Shown: positions 1 to 14,465, counted from the first letter of the stretch. The stretch: DNA of 64,000 nt from Chrysomallon squamiferum (GCA_012295275.1 CM022669.1:17216672-17280671), one strand, 5' to 3'. Made by a program: numbers and translations. The notes: generated by a model from the letters alone, not told the origin.

Positions 1-497
1 TTATTACAGCAGACAAGATCAATCAATATGTATTGGTGTTATTTTCCGTTCCACACGGGGCCTCATCGGTGTGTCAGTAGGCATTGATTGTGTTTTCCTA
101 ACTACGGCAAGGTTCTTATAGTACGTATATACCACTGCTTTAATAGAGAAATCAAAACTATTGAATAACTAATTATAGATAGGTCTGTTTAATATTATTA
201 ATAAGCCTATTTTGGAAAAGAAAGGAAACAGATTTGTGTGTGTATGTGTATATGTGTGTTAGTATATGTGTTTCTCTGTGTGTGTTTGTGTGTTCCCTTA
301 ATAACTGATAATAAGAATGGAAAAAAAAAAAAAAAATAAACGAAATTCAATCATAATTATTAGGAAACAGGAAAAAATCGGTTAAAATTTAATCAAACAA
401 CCAAACAAATAAATAGATGAAGAAATAATTAAATAAATAAATCATCAAATAAAATAAAATAAATGAACAAAACATCAAACAAACAAACCCCAGATAA

Positions 498-537
<40 letters not shown>

Positions 538-1040
538 AAACAGAGGAGAAATAAAACTCGTAACATCTGCGTTTCTTTACTGTTGCTGACTTCAGAAATT
601 TTCCGAGCTGACATCAGAAATCCCTCAGTGGGTGATTAGTGATAATTAAAATAAAACTGTCAGAGGTCTCTGAAATTCCTTTTATTAATGGCACGACACA
701 CTTACAAAGTAGACAGAATTTAGAAACGTGAGCGTGATTTTTTTCAGATTTGACTTATTTACGTTGAATTATTTCTGCTGGGTTGGTGACGCTGGCCCAA
801 ATTCACAGTTCACGAGAAAAGACCGTCTAGACCAGGGCTAATTAATGCGTGAGATCTGTGAGGCGTTTGATGAAGAGAACGAAGTGTTTGCACAGACATA
901 TCGACAGACAGACGTGATAATGACAGATATACGGAAATAGTACATATGCAAATAGACAACGGATGGATGGATGGATAGATGGATGGAATATATACATATA
1001 GACATATTTAGATTAACAATATGAATATATACAGATATAA

Positions 1041-1054
1041 AGAGATAGATAGAT

Positions 1055-1140
<86 letters not shown>
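1041..1140. repeat. (GATA)n microsatellite
   Basis: About 100 bp of nearly pure GATA/TAGA tetranucleotide, preceded at 960-985 by a short GATG-type stretch. Confidence 0.95.
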
Positions 1141-3285
1141 TAAACAGACAGAAATGTGGAAACAGGACAAAAGATCGAGAGAAGAGCCTAAGCGAAAAGG
1201 TGGTATCCAGTAATTAATCATGAACGTAATTTTAAAGATGCAGCTCTTGCAAACTTAGGTAAAGAGAAAAACCACGGACCTGTGATGGATGGACGGAAGC
1301 TGTATTGTCCAGACAACAGAACTGAAGAAGGACGTCCGTAATTATATCAATTTCGCCATCTGTCAAAATTTGTACGAGACGAGAAGAAATTACTGTTGTC
1401 AGTTTTGAACCGCGCAACATGATTCTAAAGCCACATGAGACTCAACGGCCCAAACGCGTGATTTGTAATCGTTTAAATAAAACTGACAACAATTGCAGCA
1501 TAGTCTGCTTATTAATGGGCATGGTGCGTGTTCTGCAGATCAGATATCACGTACGTGACAGATAAATCACGGCAATACTGTTATATTTAAATACGGTGAG
1601 ACAGAGGCTGACATTACGTTGTGGTAGCGCATTCTGCTGGTGAGATATTTATGCTGATGTCGTTATTGTTAAAACAAGTGACTGACAGATTTGTTTAGCC
1701 AGAACTACACGTAATCTGCATAATGATTATATATTTAAATTGACGGTGATGTAGTGAATGAAATAAACTACAATCAAATCACTATAAAGTCTGAAACTGT
1801 TAACTGTAGTCACAGTTAGGAAATAAAATAAAAATTGTCCAGAACAAATGATTTTAAAAAACTTGTACAATTCAGTTCAAGATTCCCATTGTTTTGTTTT
1901 TTTTGTTGTTTTGTTGTTTTGTTTTTAGTGTTTGATGAAGGAATTGGTTGTGAAGTGATATTTATATAACGACAATTCAACACCGTTTGTTAGTTTCATT
2001 AATCGTTATTATATGTCAAACATAAATGATTATCTCAAAAGAAATAAGCTGTCAGTGTTCATTGTTCTAGTCGACCTTTAAAATGAATAATTCTTTCCCG
2101 AGATAGGAAAACCATAACCATTGATAAACCAGTCTTTAGGAACAAAGTATGATTTCTAAGACTTACATCTAATATCACAGTCTGAAAATCTTAGCTAGAG
2201 TTTGTACCTTTGAAAATTTAGGTTGCATGGTCTAATGATCGTTAATGGTTTAATTATTGCAAGGGAAATAAATTAAGATTCCGTGTGTTTATTTAGCAGC
2301 TTTTTCTATTAATAATGACAGTGCTGTTCCCAGACACGTTAATTATGTTTTCTGTTAACTTGACAATACTGTTCCAAGATACTATCACTTTTTATTAAAC
2401 TGAAATAGATGTAATTAAACAAGCAGTGTTAATAATATGTTCACATATAGTGTAGACAACCTTTGTATAAACATTTTCTATAAATACAATTAAACATTAT
2501 TATTAGATAATTTAATTAGTTCAGTCTCTAAGCACAGTAAAAGATGCAACAGACATCTTCTAAAAATAAAATAAATAACTTATATTCATGATAAACTTTC
2601 CCCAGACGCTCAGCAAACCAATTTCTTTACCATCACAGTTGCTGTAAGACACGTTTTCAAAACGGACAGTATTGGTTTTCGTGACGGAAAACTTCAACTG
2701 TAACCGTACCCTACACACAAACAGTCAACTGAACTCCCTCGTCCCTGGTCGCTGTTTGGCACCGATTAATATTTATTAAGTTCACAGTCTGATAGGAATA
2801 GCGACAGTACGAGGCATCAGATACCAAGAAATCAATCATACGCTGACCTGGCTAAGGATTCGGACACCGTGAAACGAGTGGTCAAGATTATCTACGCCAT
2901 CAGATTACATTACTTCGTTCCCGGGGGTTGGACGTCGGTCACTTGATTGTACCGGCGTGGTCGACACTGTTTTTACAATCAACTGAGGGGATCGTAACAG
3001 ACTGCGCTGCTCGAAAACCGAGGAATGGAAATGTTTAATTAAGCTCAAGTAATTAATCGCGAAGAAAACAAACACGCGACACGGGCGCGTCAGTCAATAG
3101 AGGCGATCGATTCTGATTCTAATCACTTAGATCTGAGAAACGGTGGTCGTGATGTCTCGTTTCCATCTCACGCACGCACATGAACACACGCACACACACA
3201 CACAAACCATGTGCAGTGTTTAATATATCTGCTACTACTGTTACTAAAACTACCAGCACTAGTACTGTTATTACTACTACAGCTA

Positions 3286-3286
<1 letters not shown>

Positions 3287-3317
<31 letters not shown>

Positions 3318-3356
3318 TGATGATGATGATGATGATGATGATAATAATAATAATAA
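3287..3356. repeat. compound (AAT)n-(GAT)n-(AAT)n repeat
   Basis: Three adjoining trinucleotide blocks: AAT, then nine GAT-type units, then AAT again. Translated, they give Asn and Asp runs that should not be read as protein. Confidence 0.9.
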
Positions 3357-3783
3357 ATCATATCAAATACCACTTTTTATATACCAGTATCAAATTTATT
3401 TTCAAAAGAAGAATGAAAAAAGTAAACAAATCTTAGATTTATTAAGTAAAATATATTTCCAAATGTTAATTAATATTCAGGGGTTTTTTTTGTTATTAAG
3501 TTCATTAATAATCTTAACGTCCGCTTCAATTCCTGTGCGATCATCTGTTAAAAGTATTGCTAATATAAGAGAGTTTCTATGCTCTCCTACTAATTATTCG
3601 CAACTGTACTCTCAGTGATAATTAAATATTTATTTTCATTATTATTACAGGTCAAAATACTTTTTATGCTCGCTTTCATGTTCTATTGACAGTGTAGGTC
3701 GTTCACCGAACTTGTTTACGATAATTAATAAAATTTAATAATATTACATTTATAAAATATTTTTACATTTCTCGTTAGTGTGT

Positions 3784-3784
<1 letters not shown>

Positions 3785-3849
<65 letters not shown>
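3785..3849. repeat. (CT)n microsatellite
   Basis: About 65 bp of perfect CT dinucleotide, followed by a shorter CT block near 3872-3885. On the - strand it translates as alternating Arg-Glu. Confidence 0.95.
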
Positions 3850-3853
<4 letters not shown>

Positions 3854-4397
3854 ACCCACATATATATAAAACCTCTCTCTCTCTCCTGTATATCTTCTTT
3901 CGCTCTATTTCCGAATATATAATATATAATATTCTGATATATAATATATAATATTCTGAAAATGTCCATACGTCTGTTTGCGTGTACATGTGTACATTTG
4001 TTCGTGTGGATAGAAGCATACTCATATAAAACAGTTTTCTTAAATTCTGGCATTGTCTTTTATTTATTAATATAATGACCGCGTTTAATTTCACTGAATA
4101 ATTAAAGCCTGTCTTCCATTATTAAACCAACGAACTCGAGTGCCTCTCTCCCTGGCTATCGTAACAGTTGGGAAGTCCAATATTGGTCAAGTCTTCGATT
4201 CATTTCGATGACAAGGACAGTGCCGGGAAGCAGTCTGTGGGGAAATTGTGATTTGATGAGAGGGCGCTGATTAATTTGACTAGTCACGTGACGGTGTGGC
4301 ATCCTGTCTAGGCTCTCTGCATCAGGCATTTTCACCGTGCTTGGGGTTAAATTAGACATCAGAGCCGTGTGTCTCTAATTTGTGGTTTTATTAAAAC

Positions 4398-4406
4398 GTG
4401 TGTGTT

Positions 4407-4466
<60 letters not shown>
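4398..4466. repeat. (GT)n microsatellite
   Basis: About 55 bp of uninterrupted GT after a short interrupted lead-in, followed at 4482-4507 by an (ATT)n run. Confidence 0.95.
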
Positions 4467-4468
<2 letters not shown>

Positions 4469-5185
4469 AGACATGTATTATCATTATTATTATTATTATT
4501 ATTATTTGATAGACTAATAATTCTGATAACAGTATGAAACAAAACGCTAGTCAAGATTTACGTCCCTTGCGTTACTGTTCTGAAAGCGTGTTAATTCTAT
4601 TCATACAGTGTTAAAATTTTATATTTAATTATTATAATGACCGTATAAGGGTATAAAAACATCTGTGTAGGCGTGTCAGAAATAATCGTGACACCACCTG
4701 TTCCATACCAATACCGCCCTTTTGTTAATAATTTTATTTGAGATGAAACGTAAACATACGTGCAAGCCTAACAACAACCTGTTTACTGCGCAAGCACATT
4801 CAGCGGTTAAATAACAGTACCATACCACTTAATCTAAAATAACATATTGGCATAATTAAATAATAATACATAAAAGAAATAATTATAATAAAAAGTTTAA
4901 AAAATTTAACATTTTTGATTTTAAAAATATAAGTGGTCACAGCTATTTTCTTTTCCATTCTGTTTTAAAGCCTTATAGTTAACATGCAGACACAGCACAA
5001 CACAAATCAGAACCGTAAGACTTTTCAGAAATCCAGTGATGTAAAAAGTTTATTATTATTTGTTTGTGCTATTAAACGTTTTTGTTTATTTTATTTATAG
5101 ATCATATTGATACGGTTGTTTTGGTTTATTTGTTTTTGTTGTTGTTGTATTTCGTTTTATTCATTTATTTTTATTTTTTTGTTCT

Positions 5186-5211
5186 TCTAATTATTATTAT
5201 TATTGTTGTTG

Positions 5212-5274
<63 letters not shown>
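5186..5274. repeat. (ATT)n microsatellite
   Basis: About 85 bp of ATT trinucleotide interrupted once by GTT units. It is embedded in a T-rich 5.1-5.4 kb stretch. Confidence 0.95.
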
Positions 5275-5278
<4 letters not shown>

Positions 5279-6113
5279 TTGCTTTTGGGTTGTTTTTTTA
5301 TTACTTTTTTATTTATTTATTTTATTTATTTATTTTATTTTAAATTATTTTTTATTTTTAGCTGATCCATGGAATATTTGTGCGTAAGATATATATCTTT
5401 TTTTAATAATGTAAATAAAACTAATAATAAACGAATCTGACTGTTCCTTTAAAAAAAAATTGACACTGAATGTGCCTATTCCTTTGTGCACAAAGCATTC
5501 AGTTAATTGTACCGTTGTCTTGTTCAGCATACTCTTGATAAGTAGAGTACAAGAGAAACGTTATACATAACGATTTTTTACTGTCACTTGAGAATACGTG
5601 TATTTAATTATTTAACATAGCAATAAAATTGCAGTAAAAATACATAAGTGAATTAAAAACTGCGAAGAAGAAATATCAGAAGACGAAGAACAAGAAAAAC
5701 GCGAAAAAAAGAAAAGGAAAAGAAGAGAAGACGGCATGTACTTCTGGTAATGTTAAAGCTTCTGCTATATTGTAATTATAATTTTCAAAGACGAGAAAGA
5801 AATTAATAACAATTTTTAGAATCTATTAAAAGAATTAATAATAACGGAAATATCAAAAAATAATAATAATAGTAAAATAATAAAAACATTCTGGTAAAGT
5901 AAATAGGAAAAAAAAGGAAAAAAAAGAAAAAAATTTAAACAAAAATGATGGTAATGATAAATTTATTATATTCTAAATGTGTAATTTTGTTTTTCCTTTT
6001 ATTTTATTTTATTTTTTTTTTTTTTTTTTTTTTTTTTTATTTATGTGTCTATTTATTATTCTTTTTTGTAGACTTATTGAAACGAAGTAGTATGAACAGA
6101 AAAATAATCAAAT

Positions 6114-7014
6114 ATGATGGCTGTATGTTCCTTTAACTGTTTGATTTTGTGTCAAATACTCTTCATCTTTTCACAAACACTGTATCTGTTACAAAACAAA
6201 TTACATCGCTTGAATTTGCCCAGTTCGACATATTATCCGAGACAGTTTAAGGTTCCCAGGTTCAGAACTGACCGATACGTAATTCGTCATTGTATTTTCG
6301 ACCACTCGAATTTCTAGTTTTAGAAACTACAATAAAAGAAGGAATCTATGAAAATTCCCGGTGTAAATTTGTTGTATCATTTCATAAAGCACGACCAAAG
6401 TTTAAACTTGCTGGATGTAGGTAGGTACGAAGCTGGGTTTATATGGACTAACATTCGCCAAAATGGGACGACAAGTAATTATTATCGATCCTCTGCTAAG
6501 CAACGTAAAACGATTATGCGAACTGTCGAAAGGTATAAAATTTTCGAAAATAGTTTACGTTATTCGTAACGCTGCTTCTGACGAAAGATTCCAAGCTGTT
6601 GTCAGCAAGTATGATAATAACGTCAGCGGCAAGTACTTAAAGGAAGTGACGTCATCTGGTATAGAAGTAATACAGACGATACTTTTGGATGATTTGTCAG
6701 ACATTTTCGTTGTTAATAAGATTATTAAAATTGTTATGAAAATGGACGTAGATGGTCAAGAGATTAAAGTGGTTTTGGTTGAATATTTCTTTTTTAAAAC
6801 TCTCGGTGTTAGAATAGTTCTTACGAAGTGACAAAATTCTGTACAAGATGGAGAGGATATTATAAAAATGTTCAAGCGGTACAAAATGAAAGCTTATAAG
6901 ATGTCTATGATAAAAGAGCAGCTTAATGTGAACTCTTACAAAAAATCGTCCCTTATATGTGCTTGGGATGAGGATTTCAGACAATTTTGCTTGAAAGTTT
7001 CCAGATCATTTTGA
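6114..7014 (+). pseudogene. FkbM-family methyltransferase pseudogene
   Basis: The pieces read like a small type II membrane protein with an FkbM (Methyltransf_21) SAM-dependent methyltransferase fold. A hydrophobic segment at about 6120-6205 precedes a basic stretch. After in-frame stops near 6315-6340, the reading resumes with LLDVG, matching the SAM-binding motif I (6408-6422). The frame then shifts by one. From 6463 a 122-codon frame carries VIIIDPL (motif II-like), the linker LLDDLSDIF, and MKMDVDGQE, the typical FkbM acidic motif. A TGA at 6829-6831 interrupts it, and the same frame continues as DGEDIIKMFKRYKMKAYKMS and CAWDEDF to a stop at about 7014. At least one frameshift and several stops argue for a dead copy. 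No introns are apparent, so it could be a retrocopy or a decayed single-exon paralogue. The family call is made from motifs only. Confidence 0.6.
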
Positions 7015-7588
7015 CATATTTTATTGTGACAAATCTGTCTGTTAGAAATGCTGTCTTTTAATAACAGATTCTGGTATTTCCGTTTTCGGTCTCTTTTGAA
7101 GAAGCAGTTCTTACTGAGCGTATTTGATGGTACGTAATGAGGTTCTAAACATATTTTGCACATCAGTGCCACTTTACGGTAATTATACGTTTGATATATT
7201 TTGAATTTATAGATTTCTTTGTTATTACTATAGATCTTTGTGAATGATAAAGTAAGATAAAAAAGATAAAAAATCCAAGTTGTACAGAATGATGATATGT
7301 ATTATCTGTACATAATAAGATCTTGTGTCATTGATTTTTACGTAGAAATAAGTAAATTATGTCAATGCTATTCTAACAGAATAATTATGTCTGGACAATT
7401 TTCAACATTTCCAGGGAATGATGTAACGAAACTAGGATAATGTCAGATTTCATGCATCTCAAAAATAAATTATTAGGAAAGACTAGAAATCAAAACAAAA
7501 AAAAACCCAAAACAAAAACAAGAAAAAGAAAAAAAAGAACACACAAAAAAAAACTAAAAAAGGGAAAGGAAGTAAAGAAATAACTCGA

Positions 7589-7620
<32 letters not shown>

Positions 7621-8347
7621 AACCCATCTTTTTTTAAGTTACCAAAATTAAAATCTCTAAATTACCACAGCTTAAAATATAAAACAGAGATGTACCGAAA
7701 ATATTCTTTAATTTTATTCTTCAGTATTCTCAAACCGTTATCAGTATAAAATGTGTGGTTTAGAACAATGACACTATGAAAATTCATGAGGATTCTTTAA
7801 TAAATTATTAAATCGGGCCTAAAGTGAAGTGGACTTCAAGTGATTTATTTCACTGCATTGTTTTATTAATGAAATAGCGGCACTCACTGTTAGCCGGACA
7901 CGAATAGCAAATCGAATAAAGATACTCTGAAAAATTAGTGTTCGGCTCTTAACTGCATGCCGAACATCGTCGACATTGGCGTGACCACCCCATGACCTCA
8001 AATCACGTGATTAACCAAGTCGTTACTTCGGCTTCGGTTAATTGCTTTGAGGCAATAAAGAACTGACTAATTGCACAATCGTCGAGTCTTCATTGTAGGA
8101 AAAACACATTTATGAAATTGGCCAGTTGTTTGGGAGACAGGGGACGTAACTGCGTTATAGCCTTGATTGTCAGGTGGAATTAAGGGTTTTGGAATTAACG
8201 GTTAAGGGAATAAAGACGAAACTTTGTCTGTCTGTGACTTTTTTTTTTTTTTTCTTTTTTTTCTTTCTCTCTATTTCTATGTCATCCGTTTTTATATATT
8301 TATACACCTTTTCTCTAGTTCTCTTTCCGAATATATATATTTGAGTT

Positions 8348-8349
<2 letters not shown>

Positions 8350-8429
<80 letters not shown>
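8350..8429. repeat. (CT)n microsatellite
   Basis: An 80-bp perfect CT array. Confidence 0.95.
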
Positions 8430-8432
<3 letters not shown>

Positions 8433-8873
8433 AATTTGGTAGCAAATTCTAAATTCCAGCGATCAAAAACCATGATGATTAAAAAAAAAATTTAAAAAAA
8501 AAGGAAATAAAGTTAGAAAAAAAACGAGATAATAGGGAAAGCAATCGAAATTCGGCTTGATAGAGAAAGAGGAAAAAAAAAGATTTAATTTTCTTTCAGC
8601 ATTTTTTCCCGTCCTAACGAGAAAACAGCTCATTTAACTGAAGCTTTAATCTTGAAATGTGCAATCACAAACAATCTCTACATAATCGACTCCAGCAAAA
8701 ATGGAGAATGACGTTCGATCAATTTCGAGTCTTGACGTAAACAGCCGAGATTTAATTATCATCATTTTTGTTTTTCAGCTTTATTTTTCAGGTTTTCTTC
8801 TTTATTTTTTTTACTCTTTTTTTCTTCTTCTTCTTTTTTTTTTAAAATTTATTTTTCAAGTTTTTTTTTTTAA

Positions 8874-8874
8874 T

Positions 8875-8909
<35 letters not shown>

Positions 8910-8987
8910 TTTTATTTCATTTTTATTTTCTTTTTTTAATCTTTTCTCGTTTTGTTAGCCTTTTTATTAATATTATTATTATTGTTA

Positions 8988-9080
<93 letters not shown>

Positions 9081-9141
9081 TATTTATTTTATTTATTTAT
9101 TTTATTTATTTTATTTATTTTATTTATTTTATTTTATTTTA
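8874..9141. repeat. compound (ATTT)n-(ATT)n-(ATTT)n repeat
   Basis: An ATTT block (8874-8925) and an ATT block (about 8970-9053) run directly into ATTT/TTTTA units up to 9141. Translations give Leu, Ile and Phe runs only. Confidence 0.95.
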
Positions 9142-9726
9142 ATCTCTTCTCGTTATATACTGGCCACTTCTAACTGCTGCCGATAATTTGAAATGGAAAA
9201 TGTTGATAAAACCATTTTCAGAAAACGCAGTATCTTTAATGTTTCAGACTACAAAATATTTATAAAAAAATTTTGAGATCTAAATAAAATAGATTAACAC
9301 ATATTTTTTTATTTTTTTTTATTTATCGAATATTTTAACATAATATTCTGTTGTCAATCTTAGCAGAAAAAAAAAAAAAAATTAACGAGCTTCAGTATGA
9401 TAGAAAAAAAATGCATTCTGTTTAGGCGATTTTCGATTACATCCAAAATATACCCTATCATCATTTATTTATTTATTTATTTATTTATATTCGTTTTAAA
9501 TTTTACAAATTTGATACATTAAAACTAATTAGTAAGAATGTAATGGTTACTCATCGCAAATTCACCGTGGCTACAATACAAATAAGCGACTGTAATAAAG
9601 CGACTACAAAGTTAAAGGAAAATAAATTTCTAAATTGTAATTAAAAGTTCTGACTTTAATAACCCAGAGAGTCCGCTTATACAGACACACAAAGTGACAG
9701 ACACTCACACGTACACAAATACACAC

Positions 9727-9729
9727 AAA

Positions 9730-9761
<32 letters not shown>

Positions 9762-9771
9762 AATAATAATG

Positions 9772-9869
<98 letters not shown>

Positions 9870-9871
9870 AT
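9727..9871. repeat. compound (AAAT)n-(AAT)n-(AAAT)n repeat
   Basis: About 145 bp: AAAT units, then an AAT block, then AAAT again. It has the same block order as the complementary array at 8874-9141, on the opposite strand. Confidence 0.95.
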
Positions 9872-11199
9872 GATAAAAATAATAAAAATAAAAGTGTGTA
9901 TATGAGAGATAATTCTGTAATGGATAGACGTACAAGTTTTCGTAGTTGTGTCCCTTAATTCAAAACCTTTAGAAATGCGAGGGGGTAAAAGTCAACAACA
10001 AAACAATATAATGAGAGATGTCGCAAACAGCCAAATGATTGATATTGATGTGTTTTGTTTTTCTGCTTAAAAAAAAAAAAAAAAAAACCGGAAATATCTT
10101 GTTTTTGTTATTGTTGTTGTTGTTGTTGTTGTTGTTAATACAGGTTTAGGATTATTATGTAAAATATTTCACATTTTTTCAACAACATTAATTATTAATT
10201 CTTGAGCACGGCATCAAGGTTATTTCCACAATATTACCAGTCGATTTTGAACGACAGATTTTTGCAAATATTTACATTTGGCTGTTTGTTTCTAAGTTCG
10301 TGTGTGAATTTTATTTTAATCAGTTTATTTTCAGGTTAAAGTTTTAGTGTGAAATATGATGGAGAATATTCAATATTCTGAACATGTGTGACAAACTTTG
10401 GGTGTTATTTGGCTAAAATAATTTCAAAGGTGTGTGTCTGTGTGTCTGTGCATGTGTTGTGCGTATGTGCATCTATTTGTAGGCATATCACATTCTATAT
10501 GTGAGGCAAACAGGCAAAGTGAGAAACTTATAAGAAAGATAGAAAGAGCATAGAGACAAAAAAAGAAATCAAGCCAGATATATCGTTTGTTTTGTATAAT
10601 AAATAAGAATATTAATGAAGAGATTAACGTTGATAAATAAGAAAATCTATAATTTCTGAAATACTATAAGAGATTTTCATTTTCAAAATTCTATATAGAT
10701 AATTTGTTCTTTTGTTGTTGTTATTTCTAACAGTTAGCTTCCAGAGAAACACCAATTGTTGAAACATATCTAACAGTCTACATGAAATCTGATTGATTTT
10801 GTTATTGATTTGGTTACAGTCTGTTTGTTGTCATACAGCTACCATTATTGACCGTAACACCAAATACTGATTATGAAGAAAAAGTAACAGAAAAAAAAAA
10901 AGAATTAATCATAACATGCAATATGAAATGTAGATATTTTTTCTTCTTCTTTTTATAAATTAAAATTAAAACACTTTTAATAATTATTAAGATTTTCGTT
11001 TATTTTTCAAGTATTACAATACACAAAGACAAATGTGAAAAAGATAATAAATAAAAAATAAGACAGAAAAAAACAAACAACAACACAAAAAAGACAAATA
11101 TGTGCAAAAATGAGTCCCGTGGACCTGAAGGACGGCACATAACTGTATTGATCGTAAACCATGAGTCGTTTAGATGATGATAGATATTATTATCGTTCT

Positions 11200-11246
11200 T
11201 TCGGAATACTTCGCCTCTTTACCGAATAGAAGCGAAATGTTCCGAA
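11200..11246. repeat. imperfect inverted repeat
   Basis: The left arm beginning TTCGGAATAC and the right arm ending ATGTTCCGAA pair at about 15 of 19 positions around a short loop. It would form a small hairpin. No function is assigned. Confidence 0.5.
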
Positions 11247-13917
11247 TACCTTTAATCATTTCCAAAAATAAAAAATTATATAATAGAAAAGACTGAAACA
11301 GTAATAAAAAAGTAATAATAACAACAAAAATAATAATAATAATTATTAATACTATTATTAATCATAAACGTATAAGTAAATGAAAGGACAAAAGAAAATG
11401 TATCAAACTAGATTTCAGTAAATCATATAAACGTTTACATATCAGAATGACAAAAAGTTAGCACTATTTTAAATTTTATTTACAGAGTCAAATGTTTCAC
11501 AGATTTCTTTGCTAATAGTCAGTTATAGTCTGGTACCATTTCTTTTACAGAAGAGTGTAGCTTTTGTTGGTAAGCTCCCATTTGCTACACAGCTAACACC
11601 AGCAATCTTTTCCCTTGTACAAATATGTAGCATAACAATGAAATAATCGTTTATCAAGATAAGAGAGAAGAAATGTGCAGTATAGCTTTTTTAATATCTT
11701 AGCGATGGCAGTTAATAATGAATAATGACAGCATACTGAAAGTATAAAATTATATTATAATGCCCAGACAACACTAAATAAAACTAAATTCGGTTAAGAT
11801 CAGGCATACATGACTGGCTGCGGTTGCAGTATGCTCGACTTTGATCACTTAGATTACAAAACACGATATTCAAACTCATATTTAAAATCATGATTATATT
11901 AATAATATTTTATCAAAAATGTATACTATTTCTTTATTCTTTTTTTGCGTTTCAGTCAGCTAAGCTTTTGCACTCAAGCTACTGATACAGACTTTATCTA
12001 ACTGTTATTTGAAAAATTATTGAAAGGGAGACAACTGTTCTGCTTAGTTCATTTCAGTTCGCAATAGATCGTTTAACTGACTGCATAGCAACAACATTAC
12101 ATTATCAGTCTAGGGTCGGTTTGTCCCAACGATTCGTATTAAAATATATTTAAAACACAATTGATCTGCTGGTACAGAATTACGTTCACGAAGGTCAAAC
12201 ACGTATGTATTTTAATTAAGTCATAGAGATAGGAAATAGTTCAGATAAAATAAATATATCCTCGCCGTTTTCTAAAACCGACATATCCCGGGTTTTTTCT
12301 TGATGTTTTTGTTTTTCTTCCCAACGTACAATGTTTTTTTCTCAGTCCAAGACGTATCTTCAAACCATCCCGTTACAGTGGAATTGGTTGGTGCAGAGAC
12401 ATTATTGGCTGATGGATATGATTTTCTTTAAATTTTGAATTCTTTAAACTTCGTTTACCGAATGAGAAAGAAAAATGGGTTAAGCTTGTTCGTGAAAGCG
12501 TATACAAGTATCTGAGTAAAAATAAAGATTATTTTCTGAAATTAAATGATGAAGCTGATTTTTCTATCAAAATAATAAAATATTCATGATGATGATATAA
12601 ATATTAATAATAAATTGTTTGCTATCATTATAACCATCATAATCAATTGCTTTTTTTTTTTCCTGCTTTTTTTTTAAAAATTACATTTTTCTTATCTATA
12701 ATGTCCAGTAACTGGAGCATGTGATAACAGTCAGTACGTAATCAAAATGAGGACAGGAAGTTATTTAATTAATAAACATATCTCATTTGATCGATATTTT
12801 GAATAAAACCAAATGGCAGAACACAGGTAATATAAATATCACTATTGACTAATGAAATTGAGCCCTTGACACAATGTACATATGTATATTATTATAAACT
12901 CATAAATATTCACATACATACACTACACATACACACATGTACAGTCAAACACACAGACACACACATATATTCAGTATGTGACTACACTGACCTCCCTTCA
13001 AATGACGAATAACAGAATGAATAACAGGCTGTGTTTATAGAAACTACTAATTTCATTTTGGTACGTCTGAATTATTACTGATCACAAAAATATTACCAAT
13101 TAGCTATGAAAATCCTAGCCATCATTTCGAACCGTACCATTGTATGTATATTAAATAATAAAAAAAAATTAACAACAATATTAATAATAATGATGGTGAA
13201 TTTGCCGATTCCCTATAATGTTGTATATGGATTTTTGTAATCAATTTGTGTTGCCTACTCAGAGATTCCTAATATCATACCTAAAACAATCCTTGTATTT
13301 GTGACATTATGAATATATATATATATTAATATGATATATATTCTGTGATACGGGAACATGCCGATAAAATTAGGTTTATTGGTCAGATCAGTTTATTCAG
13401 AATGTACTTTTCATTTTGGCCCCAAGATAAAAAAAAAAAAATCAGCTTTGTGACATTTTATGAGCCTTCAGTGTATTGATTTATTTTGCTAAGGGTAATG
13501 CATACATACGTACATCATAAGGCCAAAAAAAAAAAAAATTCTGCTTAAGGCACTTGACATTAATAGCAAGCAGTAAACAACTAAGCAAATCCAAGAATAA
13601 AATATACAAAACACTTAAAATTAAATGAGTGAAAAAAAATAATTAAAAAAATAAACCATAGTATATATATATATATATATATATAGCATATTTACAAAGA
13701 ATAAATAATTAACCCTATTTGACCTTTATAATATTAACACCTGTAGCCTGTTCCTAATCTTGAACCTTATATAGAAAACAGATTTTAGAAATGTTCATAA
13801 AAAACAAAATGATGAGTGCCATTAATTTCTTTTAGTTGTTCCATACCATTTTATATATCATATCTTTTGCAAATTTATCTTAATTCTGCAAATAGTATCT
13901 GGCTATTTAAAGGGAAC

Positions 13918-13956
<39 letters not shown>

Positions 13957-14222
13957 GTAACGAAACCAATTTACTATGAAATAAATCCTCACACATATAT
14001 ATAAACATATCTGTGGTTTTAAAATTTATTTTTAAAATGTCAGATGTCATGGTATTAAAAAAGCATTTTTTTAAGGAATTGGCCGATTGGATATATATAT
14101 AAAAGCATAGCATACATCAGAACAGTTTACATAAAAGACAAGCTAAATAATATATTGCGATAAAAACAAGTAGAAAATATTATGTGATGATGTGGATCAG
14201 GCTGTAGCTCTTTCTTTTCTTT

Positions 14223-14247
14223 AAAAAAAAAAAAAAAAAAAAAAAAA
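14223..14247. repeat. poly(A) run
   Basis: 25 consecutive A residues. No flanking retroelement body was recognised. Confidence 0.9.
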
Positions 14248-14392
14248 TGAATACGCTATTGCACATACGGATAAACGTAATTTTGTTTGTATCTTTTGCT
14301 TCATTTTTATTACGTAAGATTTACAATTTAAAAAGAAGAAAAACGTTTTAATATTTTATGATAACGTATCCACAAAAATATTTTGTTAGTTA

Positions 14393-14393
<1 letters not shown>

Positions 14394-14463
<70 letters not shown>
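14394..14463. repeat. (AAT)n microsatellite
   Basis: 70 bp of AAT trinucleotide, about 490 bp beyond the 3' end of the TRIM coding region. It may lie in that gene's 3' UTR. Confidence 0.95.

Positions 14464-14465
<2 letters not shown>

Larger units (their letters stand above)
1..6100. other. non-coding, microsatellite-rich region
   Basis: No exon with convincing codon structure or splice borders was found. The open frames here are translations of simple repeats, such as poly-Ile/Tyr, Arg-Glu and Asn/Asp runs. The sequence is AT-rich. A slightly more CpG-containing patch at about 2840-3120 has no recognisable function. Confidence 0.6.

Noticed and set aside
429-1221. Open frames of 61 and 127 codons on the - strand
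   Set aside because: They are translations of AAAT and GATA repeats (Leu-Phe-Ile-Tyr and Ser-Ile-Tyr-Leu runs).
3119-3618. Overlapping frames with poly-Asn/Asp or poly-His/Tyr
   Set aside because: They run across the AAT/GAT compound repeat and have no domain or splice context.
3750-4094. Arg-Glu repeat protein on the - strand
   Set aside because: This is the (CT)n microsatellite read in frame.
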